From an uncultured Thermomicrobiaceae bacterium (GTDB lineage: Bacteria; Chloroflexota; Chloroflexia; Thermomicrobiales; Thermomicrobiaceae), in assembly GCA_938082375.1 (NCBI GenBank), contig CALKCJ010000006.1, positions 1-46,968 of the forward strand: a stretch of 46,968 nt of DNA, given 5' to 3'. The first letter of the stretch is position 1, and each line of letters begins with the position of its first letter. The position numbers and the translations under genes are program-made. Shown here piece after piece: positions 35,026 to 43,576 of the stretch. The notes below the pieces were generated by a model. It had not been told where the DNA came from, did no database searches, and saw nothing but the letters and a program-made list of their open reading frames with translations.

Positions 35026-35843
35026 CTACGATGAGGGCGACGTGTCGTCGAGTACCAGCGAGCGGACTGGCGAGCCGGTCGCGCTGACTGACCTCAGCGG
35101 CGTGCAGACGACGGTGAAGCGGTCACCGCGCGGCAGCCAGCTCGTCGAGCTGGAGGTTCCCGATGATGGAGATGCCACGTCGGGCCAGCAGGGTCTGTCT
35201 GGGGAGCTCGCAGCCGATGTCTGGATCGAACAGCCAGAGCACCTCTCAGGCCATATTGTCGGCGCCGACTGTCCGCACGCCCTGCTCGGCGAGCCAGGCC
35301 GAGGCAGTCCTTGAGACTCCAGGCCTGGCAAGGGAGCGCTCGGGCTCGTCCCAGTAGCGTAGGTGCCTGTGCGCACGAGCGCGACCTCGTCGGGCCAGAC
35401 GTCGACTCCCTGTGCTGCGCAGCAGGCCTTGAGGTCGGCAACCGTGACCGCGTAGCTTGGCTCGAGCGCCTCCCGCCCGTGCACGCCTTTGCATCCGGCC
35501 ACGCCGAGCAGGACGCCAGGCCCGACGAGCGGCGGGATCTCCTCCACCGCGATCCGGGTGAAGCCGCGGGGCGACTCGACCTCGACCGCCGGGGTCTCCC
35601 CGAGCAGCTTCAGGTCGTCTGCCTGGTGGCAGGTCGCGTCGATGTGCGTGCCGCTTGCTCCATGCAGACAATCACGCCGCCCGCGCCGGAGCGCGGCCCG
35701 CCCGTCTCGGGCTGAGAGGCCTCTTCGTGCCGCCGGTGCCGGAAGGACACGGAGCCGGGACGATGCGAGGGGCGGATCGGCATCGCCGCGGTGCGTGGCT
35801 GCTCCAGATCGACACGAAAACCGGCTATCTGCTCTTCCCTCGA
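35026..35843 (-). pseudogene. Cyclase-family (kynurenine formamidase-like) pseudogene
   Basis: The minus strand between pyrE and 35026 still reads as a cyclase-family metal hydrolase if frames are changed. From the N-terminus: 'DLEQPRTAAMPIRPSHRPG', 'VIVCM', then the metal-binding motif HGASGTHIDATCHQ, 'VEEIPPLVGPGVLLGVAG', 'VRTGT', 'RYWDEPERSLARP', 'SAWLAEQGVRTVGADNMA', 'EVLWLFDPDIGCELPRQTLL', 'GISIIGNLQLDELAAAR' and 'FTVVCTPLRSVSATGSPVRS'. At least four lesions break it: frameshifts near 35663, 35362 and 35128, and an in-frame TGA at 35246-35248. So many changes make sequencing error unlikely. It follows pyrE directly, but its start codon is not clear. Confidence 0.82.
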
Positions 35844-36497
35844 CTACGCACCACCGGAGGAGCGGCGCGGACTGGTTTGCTCGAGGTAGTCCATCACCAG
35901 ACGGTAGCGGGCGGTATCGAGCAAGCCAAACTCGTGGTAGTATGTCAGCATCGTGCGCAGGCGAAGGATCGGCATCACGTGGTAGCCGTGCTCGTGGAGC
36001 CGCTCAGCGCCACCCTGCTCGCGGTCGATCAGCACAATGAAGTCGCGCACCACCAACCCGCTCTCTTCCAGCGCCTTCGCCGTGCGCAGCAGGCTGGTAC
36101 CACCGGTCATTAGGTCGTCGATGACGAGCACGGTCTGCCCCGGGATGATCCGCCCCTCGATGGCCGGCTTCTGCGAGTCGGGGCGGACGTAGAGCAGCGG
36201 CGTATCACTGACGAGCGCGTAGGCCGTCGCCAGGTGCAGGCCGCCCATCGGCACGCCAGCGACCGCCCCGAAACTGGCCAGCCGAGGACGCCGCCGGGCC
36301 TGATCGGCCTGGATCTCGTGGTGGATCAGTACGGCAATGCGTCGCAGGACAGCCGGGTCACTGATCAGTACGCGGGGGTTGAGGTAGATCGGCGAGCGGC
36401 CGGCGGTCGGGCCGAGGTCGAACTCGCCGAACTGTACCCCGCCGAGGTCGTAGAGGGCCTGGGCCAGGTCGAGATTGGATTCGGTACCGAAGAGCAC
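35844..36497 (-). CDS. pyrE: Orotate phosphoribosyltransferase
   Basis: This enzyme makes orotidine monophosphate from orotate and PRPP in pyrimidine synthesis. The PRPP-binding motif is 'VLVIDDLMTGGTSLL', and the opening 'FGTESNLDLAQALYDLGGVQFGEF' is normal for the family. GTG 36497 (217 residues) has GCGAGG ahead; a longer form from TTG 36536 would add 13 residues but has no ribosome site. No other pyrimidine gene is nearby. A -10-like TATACT on the minus strand (about 36583-36588) lies upstream. The cyclase pseudogene lies directly downstream. Confidence 0.92.
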   Translation of the reverse strand: MLFGTESNLDLAQALYDLGGVQFGEFDLGPTAGRSPIYLNPRVLISDPAVLRRIAVLIHHEIQADQARRRPRLASFGAVAGVPMGGLHLATAYALVSDTPLLYVRPDSQKPAIEGRIIPGQTVLVIDDLMTGGTSLLRTAKALEESGLVVRDFIVLIDREQGGAERLHEHGYHVMPILRLRTMLTYYHEFGLLDTARYRLVMDYLEQTSPRRSSGGA

Positions 36498-36760
36498 GTC
36501 TGGCCTCGCTTCTGCCTGTGTCGAGGATCCTTCCAACTGGGCTGGGTAGAGCTGTACGAGAGAGCTGGCAAGACATCGGCAAGTATAGACAGTTCATACC
36601 CGGATAGGGAGTTTAGCATTCTCGGAAAGGAGCCCGCTAGTGAGCCAGTAGCCCCACCCCCCTCATCTCAAGCCTCCGGAAGACGACTGGGCGAAGGCCC
36701 TGCTCGATCCCCTCGCTCGCTGTAGCCGGCTTAGCGTGGAGCTCGGTCAGACAGAGGGTC

Positions 36761-36833
36761 TCAGGGTGGAGCAAGCCGCTCCGTGCGTGGTATCCCTGAT
36801 GGAGCTTGCTCCTACGGCTCGTCGAGGAGGAGA
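36761..36833 (+). promoter_or_regulatory. Switch-like RNA leader ahead of folC, partly resembling a T-box antiterminator
   Basis: TCAGGG (36761-36766) pairs with CCCTGA (36794-36799), and inside it GCCGC/GTGGT can pair, leaving a bulge that starts TGGA, as in T-box antiterminators where UGGN binds the tRNA 3' end. GGAGCAAGC (36768-36776) is a perfect 9-base complement of GCTTGCTCC (36804-36812), which excludes the first fold. CTCCT (36809-36813) can in turn cover AGGAG in the folC ribosome site (36824-36833). The T-box core consensus AGGGTGG-N-ACCGCG is matched only in its first half, and no clear stem I was found upstream. Confidence 0.4.
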
Positions 36834-36842
36834 CGGAACCCG

Positions 36843-38204
36843 GTGAGGATGGACTACCTCGAGGCCCTGCGGTATCTGAGCGAACGCTCGGGCTACGACC
36901 GCGGCTTCGTGGCCAACCCGTTCGAGCGCGAAGGTATCGGGTTAGAGCGTACCGCCTGGATCCTCCGCGCAGTCGGGAACCCTGAGCGTCGCTATCCGTC
37001 CGTGCACATCGCCGGCACGAAAGGGAAGGGGTCGACCGCCGCCTGTCTGGCGTCCGTCCTGGCCGCTGCTGGATACCGGGTTGGGCTCTACACCTCGCCG
37101 CACCTCCATACCTTCCGCGAGCGGATCCAGATCGCTGGCCGGCCGATCGATCCCGAGCTCTTCGCCGACCTCACCGCGGAGCTGGCCACGGCTAACGCTG
37201 CACTGCTCGCCGAGCGACCGGACTGGGGGGAGGCAACCGCCTTCGAGCTGGCGACCGCGCTGGCGCTGCTGGCCTTCGCCCGTGCCGCGGTGGATGTGGC
37301 GGTGGTCGAGGTTGGGCTCGGGGGCCGGCTCGACGCCACTAACGTGCTCTTGCCCGAAGTCGCCGCGATCACCTCTATCAGCTACGACCATACGCAGATC
37401 CTGGGGAACACGCTGGCCGAGATTGCCAGGGAGAAGGCCGGCATCATCAAGCCAGGCCGGCCAGTCGTCTCCGCCCCGCAGCCGTCGGAGGCGGAAGCGG
37501 TCATCGCCCGTCTCGCGGTGGAGCGAGGGGCAGCATTGCTGCGCGGCGGGCGAGACTGGACTGTCGAGGGGATACCAGCGCGGTTCAGTTTTCGTGGCCC
37601 TGGCGGGGGGCTCCGCAATCTCCGGTTGGCCCTCCGCGGGGCCCACCAGGTCGAGAACGCCGGCGTGGCACTGGCGGTGGTGCAGCTCCTGCGCGAGCGC
37701 GGACTGTCGATCCCGGAGGCGGCGGTGCGCAGTGGTCTGGCGGAGGTGTGGTGGCCGGGCCGGCTGGAAGTCCTGCGCGAGCGCCCACTGGTGGTCGTCG
37801 ACGGTGCCCACAACGTCGACTCCGCCGAGCGGCTGGCCCAGGCGCTACGTGCCGAGTTCACCTGGCGGCGGCTGGTGGTGATCCTCGGCATCGCGCGGGA
37901 CAAGGATATCCCCGGCATTGTGCGGGCGCTGGCGCCACTCGCGGACGAGGTCATCGCCGTGGCCTCGCACTCGCCGCGGGCGGCCGCACCGGAGCGGATC
38001 CTGGCCGCTGTGGGAGAGGTCATGCCCAACATTCCAGCGCATGCAACCGGCTCGGTAGCCGCTGCCCTCCACGCCGCCCGAGGACGCGCGCAGCCGGACG
38101 ACCTGATCTTGCTCACTGGCTCGCTCTACGCTGTCGCTGAGGCGCGCGAGACGTTGGGGCTGGCCCTTGCCGATCCCCAGGAGCGGGCCCTCCTATTCGG
38201 CTAA
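36843..38204 (+). CDS. folC: Folylpolyglutamate synthase / dihydrofolate synthase
   Basis: A 453-residue Mur-ligase-family enzyme that adds glutamate to folates. The P-loop is 'HIAGTKGKGSTAACLA', followed by 'GLYTSPHLHTFRERIQI', the Mg-binding 'VEVGLGGRLDATN' and 'SISYDHTQILGNTL', and the C-terminal glutamate-ligase part with 'VVVDGAHNVDSAERLAQAL'. GTG 36843 lies nine bases after GAGGAGGAG; ATG 36849 would be 15 away. The 5' region contains competing RNA pairings that may control translation. In Bacillus folC follows valS under a T-box; here valS is absent. Confidence 0.95.
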   Translation: MRMDYLEALRYLSERSGYDRGFVANPFEREGIGLERTAWILRAVGNPERRYPSVHIAGTKGKGSTAACLASVLAAAGYRVGLYTSPHLHTFRERIQIAGRPIDPELFADLTAELATANAALLAERPDWGEATAFELATALALLAFARAAVDVAVVEVGLGGRLDATNVLLPEVAAITSISYDHTQILGNTLAEIAREKAGIIKPGRPVVSAPQPSEAEAVIARLAVERGAALLRGGRDWTVEGIPARFSFRGPGGGLRNLRLALRGAHQVENAGVALAVVQLLRERGLSIPEAAVRSGLAEVWWPGRLEVLRERPLVVVDGAHNVDSAERLAQALRAEFTWRRLVVILGIARDKDIPGIVRALAPLADEVIAVASHSPRAAAPERILAAVGEVMPNIPAHATGSVAAALHAARGRAQPDDLILLTGSLYAVAEARETLGLALADPQERALLFG

Positions 38205-38227
38205 CCGATGGATGACCTGCCAGAAGC

Positions 38228-38257
38228 TTGTAGGTTGATATTGTCAAGCCGTATACT
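38228..38257 (+). promoter_or_regulatory. Promoter of the LCP-family gene
   Basis: TTGTAG (38228-38233), an 18-base spacer and TATACT (38252-38257) form a reasonable promoter 52 bases before ATG 38309. Confidence 0.5.
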
Positions 38258-38308
38258 GCCGCGCCGTCGTGGGCTGATGGGCGCACGGTTCACTCGAAGG
38301 CGCAGAAC

Positions 38309-39559
38309 ATGGAGGGGACGCCTGGACGCTCTCTACCCGAGCCGGCCCCGTTGCGGCGACTCACGCCGCGCGAGATCCGCCAGGCACGCTGGGCGAGAGG
38401 AGAAGCAGCACCGGGGCCGCAGAGCGGTGCCCGGCCGTCAGCGGCAATCAATGCGTCGCCAGCAGAATCGCCGGTTGAGCCCCAGGCCCCGCGCGGAGAG
38501 CAGCCGGCCGGGCCGGCGGCCTGGCCACAGTTTCGCCGCTTGATCCGCTGGACTCTGGTCGTCGTCTCGCTCCTCCTCGCCGGTGCCTTGCTCGCCTACC
38601 TCATTCCGATCCTGCTGGCAGCACACCGGGCCTATAGCGAAATCTTCGTCACGCCGGTGCCACGGCCGACCGTAGTGATCAATCCCCACGGGACGCCGGA
38701 ACTGGTGCTCGCGACACCGGAGCCCGGGAAACCGACGCCCACCCCGCTCCCGAGCTGGGACGGCACGGAGCGGGTCAATATCCTACTCCTTGGCGTCGAT
38801 ACGACGCCGGAGCGCGTCGCCCTAGGTGATCCGCCGCGCTCGGATACCATCATCCTCGTCTCGATCGATCCGGTGACGAAGCAGGTCGGCATGCTCCCCA
38901 TCCCCCGGGATCTTCTGGTCACGATCCCTGGCTACGGCGACGATAAGATCAACGCCGCCTATGCCTACGGCGCGCAGTCCGAGTTGACCGGCCCAGGACT
39001 GGTTCGGGCGACGATCGAGTACAACTTCGGCATTCCGATCCACTACTTCGCCGAGGTCGACTTCCAGGGCTTCGTGCGGATCGTCGATACCCTTGGCGGC
39101 GTGACCGTCGACGTCCCGGCACCGATCAAGGACGACACGTATCCTGGAGAGGGCTTCAACTACACACGGCTCTACTTCCCGACCGGACTCCAGCACATGG
39201 ACGGGCGCACCGCGTTGCGCTACGTCCGCACTCGGCATGACGACAACGACTTCGCCCGCGGCGCCCGCCAGCAACAGGTACTGGAGGCGCTCCGACGGCA
39301 GGCGATCCAGCTCGAGCTGATCACCAGGGCCGCCGAGTTGATTGACGAACTGGGTGGAGCAGTGCGAACCGACCTGCAACCCCGTGACGTGCTGGCGCTT
39401 GCCCGGCTTGCACTCGAGCTCGACGACGAGGACATCCATTCTTACAGCCTGCGAGATGCTGTCACCGACTACTGGGTGCCCGGCGGGGCCTTCTATCTCA
39501 TCCCCGACTGGCCCGCTGTGCGCCGGATCGTGACCGACCTGACCGCGGCGCCCGGGTAG
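38309..39559 (+). CDS. LytR-CpsA-Psr (LCP) family envelope protein
   Basis: A 416-residue membrane-anchored protein: an 80-residue charged cytoplasmic tail, one membrane helix (about 82-104), a proline/threonine-rich spacer and an extracellular LCP domain. The domain starts 'NILLLGVDTT', with 'RSDTIILVSIDP' and 'MLPIPRDLLVTIPGYGDDKINAAYAYG' (motif positions for pyrophosphate-binding Arg and Asp), and 'TALRYVRTRHDDNDFARGARQQ'. LCP enzymes transfer lipid-linked glycopolymers to peptidoglycan or proteins. A GerMN lipoprotein gene follows, and manC and a glycosyltransferase elsewhere in the window fit surface polysaccharide work, but no operon joins them. Confidence 0.92.
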   Translation: MEGTPGRSLPEPAPLRRLTPREIRQARWARGEAAPGPQSGARPSAAINASPAESPVEPQAPRGEQPAGPAAWPQFRRLIRWTLVVVSLLLAGALLAYLIPILLAAHRAYSEIFVTPVPRPTVVINPHGTPELVLATPEPGKPTPTPLPSWDGTERVNILLLGVDTTPERVALGDPPRSDTIILVSIDPVTKQVGMLPIPRDLLVTIPGYGDDKINAAYAYGAQSELTGPGLVRATIEYNFGIPIHYFAEVDFQGFVRIVDTLGGVTVDVPAPIKDDTYPGEGFNYTRLYFPTGLQHMDGRTALRYVRTRHDDNDFARGARQQQVLEALRRQAIQLELITRAAELIDELGGAVRTDLQPRDVLALARLALELDDEDIHSYSLRDAVTDYWVPGGAFYLIPDWPAVRRIVTDLTAAPG

Positions 39560-39620
39560 GCTCGAGATGGGCGATGGAACCGGTCAGCCCACGCGCCCGT
39601 TAAGAGAGGTGGTGGCCCAG

Positions 39621-39677
39621 CGTTCAGGCACGCCCTCCGTGACCGAGCGGGACGACAGCTCGTGGCCTGCCTGAGCG
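39621..39677 (+). other. Long-range hairpin between the LCP and GerMN genes
   Basis: CGTTCAGGCA (39621-39630) pairs with TGCCTGAGCG (39668-39677) over ten positions with one G-U, and CGAGC/GCTCG forms an inner arm. It may end LCP transcription or act in the leader of the lipoprotein gene. No T-tract follows. Confidence 0.35.
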
Positions 39678-39730
39678 ACTCCCGTGCTCCAGGTGCACGC
39701 GGCCAGATCTGCAGAGAACAGGAGGCACCC

Positions 39731-40669
39731 GTGGCCAGGCGTTCCGCTGGTATGACCGTACTTGTCGTCGGGCTCGTCCTCGCCGGGCTCCTCAGTGCCT
39801 GCCGGAGTCCTGCCGGTTCCGCGACCGGCACAGCCGGCCCGACCGCAACCCCGGCGACGACAACCGAGCCGACGTCACAACCAGGGCCAATTCCGACCGT
39901 GGGCTCGACGCCCACCCCAGCGGCGGTCAGCCCGACGCCGACGACCGGCGCCCAGCAGGCCGATCTCTCGGTCTATTTCCTGCGCGGCGAATACCTGGCA
40001 GCCACGCGCCGCAAGATCCCACGGACACCGCGGGTCGGGACGGCTGCACTGGACGCGTTGCTCGCCGGGCCAACTGCTGACGAGCAGTCGATCGGCTTCA
40101 GCAGCGCGATACCACCGGGTACGCGGCTGCTCGGCCTGACGATCGAGAACGGAGTCGCGACCGTCGACCTCTCGGGGCAGTTTGCCGCAGGGGGCGGAAG
40201 TTTCTCAATGAAGGCCCGTGTCGCTCAGGTCGTCTTCACACTGACCCAGTTCCCGAGCGTCCAAGGCGTGCAGTTCCGGCTCGATGGCCAGCCAGTGGAG
40301 GCGCTTGGCGGCGAAGGGCTGCTACTCGACCGGCCGGTAGGGCGAGATGACTTCGAGGAACTCCTTCCGGCGATTCTCGTCGAGTCACCGGCCCCCTTCG
40401 CCATCGTCTCCAGCCCGCTCCGCCTGTGGGGCAGCGCCAACACGTTCGAGGCCACGTTCATCGTTCGGTTGACCGATGCGAGCGGCACGGTGGTGCTCGA
40501 GCAGCCGGTCATGGCGACCTCGGGCAGCGGCACGCGCGGGAGCTTCGACGTCACCCTCGATCTCGCCGTGGAGCGCGCCGGCCCCGGGACGCTGACCGTC
40601 TACGAAGACTCAGCGCGCGATGGCTCGCCCGTCAATGTTGTGGACATCCCGGTCATCCTGCAGCGCTAG
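39731..40669 (+). CDS. Lipoprotein with GerMN and Gmad2 domains
   Basis: GTG 39731 behind AGGAGG gives 312 residues. The signal is 'MTVLVVGLVLAGLLSACRS' with lipobox LLSAC, followed by a 50-residue Thr/Pro linker. A GerMN domain (about 78-200) includes 'ALDALLAGPTADEQSIGFSS' and 'GVATVDLSGQFAAGGGSFSM'. The last 100 residues match the immunoglobulin-like Gmad2 domain ('SPLRLWGSANTFEATFIVRL'). In sporulating Firmicutes GerMN proteins act in spore germination, yet non-sporulating bacteria also have it in lipoproteins that probably bind cell-wall material. It sits after the LCP gene, which fits an envelope role. Confidence 0.85.
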   Translation: MARRSAGMTVLVVGLVLAGLLSACRSPAGSATGTAGPTATPATTTEPTSQPGPIPTVGSTPTPAAVSPTPTTGAQQADLSVYFLRGEYLAATRRKIPRTPRVGTAALDALLAGPTADEQSIGFSSAIPPGTRLLGLTIENGVATVDLSGQFAAGGGSFSMKARVAQVVFTLTQFPSVQGVQFRLDGQPVEALGGEGLLLDRPVGRDDFEELLPAILVESPAPFAIVSSPLRLWGSANTFEATFIVRLTDASGTVVLEQPVMATSGSGTRGSFDVTLDLAVERAGPGTLTVYEDSARDGSPVNVVDIPVILQR

Positions 40670-40749
40670 TGGCAGGCCAGACGAGAGCGGTGTGAGGGGC
40701 GTCGGTATGATGGCACAGTGGGAGCGAGCTTTCCGAGCAGGAGGCCGAC

Positions 40750-41535
40750 ATGGTACGCGAACGCGCGGTCGAGGTCGATGGAATTCGGATCTGGCTTGCT
40801 GAGGCTGGTGACCGGTCACAGCCGGCTTTGCTCTTGCTCCACGGGCTCTACGACCGGTGGGAGAGTTGGGAGCCGGTGCTGCCGGCGCTGGCCGAGCGCT
40901 TCTGGGTGCTCGCGCCCGACCTGCGCGGGCATGCCCGCAGCGCCAGGCCGGCTGATGGCTATCGGCTGGCTGACTATGCTTCCGACGCCGCGGCGCTGCT
41001 GGACTCGATCGCCCGGAAGCCAGCATGCATCGTCGGATTCTCGCTCGGGGCGCTGGTAGCGGCAGTGCTAGCCGGCACCCAGCCGGAGCTGGTCGAAGCC
41101 CTGGTACTGGAGGATCCCCCGCTCGCGCCGCTCGGCGAGTCGGCACGTGCCTGGCTGACCGCACTCCTCGAAGCGAAGCACGCCGGCGAGGAGGCGGCCT
41201 ACGAGCTGGCGCGGGAGCTCCACCCCGAGCGTGACGAGGCGGAGTGGCACCGGGAAGCCGCCTGGCTGTGCGACACGGCGGACGGCCCCTTCCTGGCGCT
41301 GCTGGAAAGCGAGCACTGGACAGAACTTTGGGCTGTGCTGCCATCGATCACCTGCCCCACGTTGGTGCTCCAGGCTGATCCGCTGGCCGGTGGGACTTTG
41401 GACGACGAGAGCGCGGCGCGAGCGCTGGCGGCGCTGCCGCGCGGTACGCTCGTGCGCTTTCCGGAGACCGGCCACGCGATCCACCGCGAGCGGCCGATCG
41501 AGTTCGTGGCGACCGTGCTCGAGTTCCTCGCATAG
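40750..41535 (+). CDS. Alpha/beta hydrolase
   Basis: The 261-residue protein is a cytoplasmic alpha/beta-hydrolase fold enzyme. The HG oxyanion motif is 'LLLLHGLYDRWESWEPVL', the nucleophile S98 lies in 'IVGFSLGALVA', and the catalytic His242 in 'PETGHAIHRE'. The acid is probably the Asp in 'LQADPLAGG'. AGGAGG precedes ATG 40750. The lid region (about 130-190) is acidic and helical. Substrate is unknown; many such proteins are esterases, and nothing nearby limits the choice. Confidence 0.88.
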   Translation: MVRERAVEVDGIRIWLAEAGDRSQPALLLLHGLYDRWESWEPVLPALAERFWVLAPDLRGHARSARPADGYRLADYASDAAALLDSIARKPACIVGFSLGALVAAVLAGTQPELVEALVLEDPPLAPLGESARAWLTALLEAKHAGEEAAYELARELHPERDEAEWHREAAWLCDTADGPFLALLESEHWTELWAVLPSITCPTLVLQADPLAGGTLDDESAARALAALPRGTLVRFPETGHAIHRERPIEFVATVLEFLA

Positions 41536-41550
41536 TCTCGCCCTGTCCGG

Positions 41551-41579
41551 TTGCTCGGTGCGTGCGCTCCGGATAGACT
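41551..41579 (+). promoter_or_regulatory. Promoter of the purine permease gene
   Basis: TTGCTC (41551-41556), a 17-base spacer and TAGACT (41574-41579) form a sigma-70-type promoter 43 bases before the ATG at 41622. Confidence 0.6.
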
Positions 41580-41621
41580 GCGAGCGTCGGGATAATACTG
41601 CAGGGGAATGGGGGCGTACGA

Positions 41622-43085
41622 ATGAGTGGAGAGGCTGGCAGCTCACCGGTTGGCGGAGCGCGAGCTGTGCAGGCGGAGGGGTTTCTCGATCGCGTCTTCC
41701 AGCTCCGCGCGCTGGGAACTAACGTGCGCACGGAGCTGATAGCTGGACTGACGACCTTCATGGTGATGGCCTACATCATCTTCGTCAACCCGGGGATCTT
41801 GACCACGCCGAGCCCGCCCGACAAATTGCCGATCTCAGCAGTCACGACCTCGACAGCGCTGGTCGCTGGCATCATGACGATTGCCATGGGGCTCGCGACC
41901 AACCGGGCGTACGCAATCGCCCCAGGGATGGGCCTCAATGCGGTGGTCGCTTTCCAGCTCATGGGCGCGATGGGGCTGACAGCCGCCGAGGCGATGGGGG
42001 TGATCGTGGCCGAGGGTCTCATCATCACCGTTCTGGTGCTCCTGGGCATCCGCCGCTACGTCATGACCGCCATCCCGCTGGAGCTCAAGCAGGCCATCTC
42101 GGTCGGGATTGGGCTCTTCATCCTCTTCATTGGCCTGGTGAACGGCGGCCTCGTCGTCCCCGATCCGGCGACGCTCGTCCGGATGGGTGACCTGCGCGGC
42201 GTGCCGGTCTTCGTCACCGTGGTCGGGCTGCTGCTGACCGTGTTCTTGATGGCACGCAACGTGCGCGGGGCGCTGCTCTGGGGCATCCTCGGCGCAACCG
42301 CCGTTGCGATCGTCGCTCGCGCTGTGACCGGTACCGAGGCGTTCCCGCCAGGGGTAGCGCAGCTCCCCTCGCAGTGGGTAGCCGCACCGGACTTCAGCCG
42401 GGTGGGTAACTTCAGCTTCGGCTTCTTCGCCAAGCTCGGCGTGCTGACCGGGATCCTCGTGGTACTCTCGATCATGATGGCGGACTTCTTCGACACGATG
42501 GGCACGCTGATCGGTGTGGGCCGCCAGGCCGGCTACCTGGACGAGCAGGGCGACCTCCCCCAGGCACAGCGCGCACTGCTGGTCGACTCATTGGCGGCGG
42601 TTGCCGGCGGAGCGGCGAGCGCGTCGTCGGCAACAACCTACATCGAGTCGGCTGCCGGCGTGAGCGTCGGTGGACGCAGTGGGCTCGTCTCGGTTGTCGT
42701 CGGGGTCTTGTTCCTGCTCTCGATGCCATTCTGGCCACTGGTGGGGATCGTCCCAGCACAGGCGACCGCTCCGGCATTGATTGTCGTCGGCTGGATGATG
42801 ATGGGTGTCTTGAGCCAGGCGGAGGCAGAAGCAGAGGGCGTGCGGAACGCGGCTCAGCGCGGCATCAACTTCACCGATATCGAGGTGGGCCTACCGGTCG
42901 CTGTGACAATGCTGGTCATGCCGCTGACCTACAATATCACCAATGGCATTGGCGCTGGGTTCATCACCTGGACGCTGGTGAAGCTGTTCCGGGGCAAGAC
43001 GCGCGAGATTCACCCGGTGATGTATGTCATCAGCCTGGCGTTCCTGGTCTATTTCCTGCGTCACAACCTTGGTCTCGCGATCTGA
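41622..43085 (+). CDS. AzgA-type purine permease (NCS2 family)
   Basis: The 487-residue protein has about 12-14 membrane helices and AzgA/PbuG features: the opening 'ELIAGLTTFMVMAYIIFVNP', 'NRAYAIAPGMGLNAVVAFQL', the substrate-site 'MMADFFDTMGTLIGVGRQAG', and 'SSATTYIESAAGVSVGGRSG'. These belong to proton symporters of hypoxanthine, guanine and adenine rather than the UraA/xanthine branch. It has its own promoter and no riboswitch was seen ahead of it. Which purine it prefers is not clear. Confidence 0.93.
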   Translation: MSGEAGSSPVGGARAVQAEGFLDRVFQLRALGTNVRTELIAGLTTFMVMAYIIFVNPGILTTPSPPDKLPISAVTTSTALVAGIMTIAMGLATNRAYAIAPGMGLNAVVAFQLMGAMGLTAAEAMGVIVAEGLIITVLVLLGIRRYVMTAIPLELKQAISVGIGLFILFIGLVNGGLVVPDPATLVRMGDLRGVPVFVTVVGLLLTVFLMARNVRGALLWGILGATAVAIVARAVTGTEAFPPGVAQLPSQWVAAPDFSRVGNFSFGFFAKLGVLTGILVVLSIMMADFFDTMGTLIGVGRQAGYLDEQGDLPQAQRALLVDSLAAVAGGAASASSATTYIESAAGVSVGGRSGLVSVVVGVLFLLSMPFWPLVGIVPAQATAPALIVVGWMMMGVLSQAEAEAEGVRNAAQRGINFTDIEVGLPVAVTMLVMPLTYNITNGIGAGFITWTLVKLFRGKTREIHPVMYVISLAFLVYFLRHNLGLAI

Positions 43086-43089
43086 TCCG

Positions 43090-43111
43090 CGGGCACCGGT
43101 GCGGTTGCCCG
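43090..43111 (+). terminator. Possible terminator hairpin after the purine permease gene
   Basis: CGGGCA (43090-43095) pairs with TGCCCG (43106-43111) across a ten-base loop, directly after the permease stop codon. There is no T-tract. Confidence 0.35.
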
Positions 43112-43191
43112 AAGAAGGGCGTGCTGGATCACGCGAGCAGCGCTCTAGCCGGGTTTGCCGTCGCTCGGGGCCCAGCAAGGAGGGCGAGGGC

Positions 43192-43332
43192 GTGCCACCA
43201 GGAGACGAGTTCGACCGAGCTGTGCGAAGAGCGCTGGTGATCGCCCTTGTGGGGGTCGTGCTCCTCTGTTGCCTGGCGCTCGCGCTCGTCTTGGTGCTCA
43301 CGACTCAGGTGTTCCGCGATCCGCTGGAGTGA
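43192..43332 (+). CDS. 46-residue single-helix membrane protein
   Basis: GTG 43192 has AAGGAGGG seven bases ahead. The protein is a short charged N-terminus (PPGDEFDRAVRR), one membrane helix ('ALVIALVGVVLLCCLALALV') and a brief tail. It follows the purine permease by about 100 bases on the same strand. No family is recognised; the ribosome site and hydrophobic helix argue that it is real. Confidence 0.6.
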   Translation: MPPGDEFDRAVRRALVIALVGVVLLCCLALALVLVLTTQVFRDPLE

Positions 43333-43576
43333 GAAAGAATATGACTCTCTCAATCTGCCCGAACGAATCGTGGTGGCGCCTGCCGAAGGGAGCCTGCTGG
43401 CCAAGTCGTTCGATCGGTCACGACCGGCTGATTGACCGTAACTAAACAGTACACTGAACTGGGCCTGCGCTCGTGCCGAGCGCGCGTTCCGGTGTGCCTA
43501 TCCGCCATTACTCGGGCGAGGTGTTGTCGCTCTCGTCTCCGAGACCGATCGAACGCTTCAGCGAAGGGGAGAGAGG

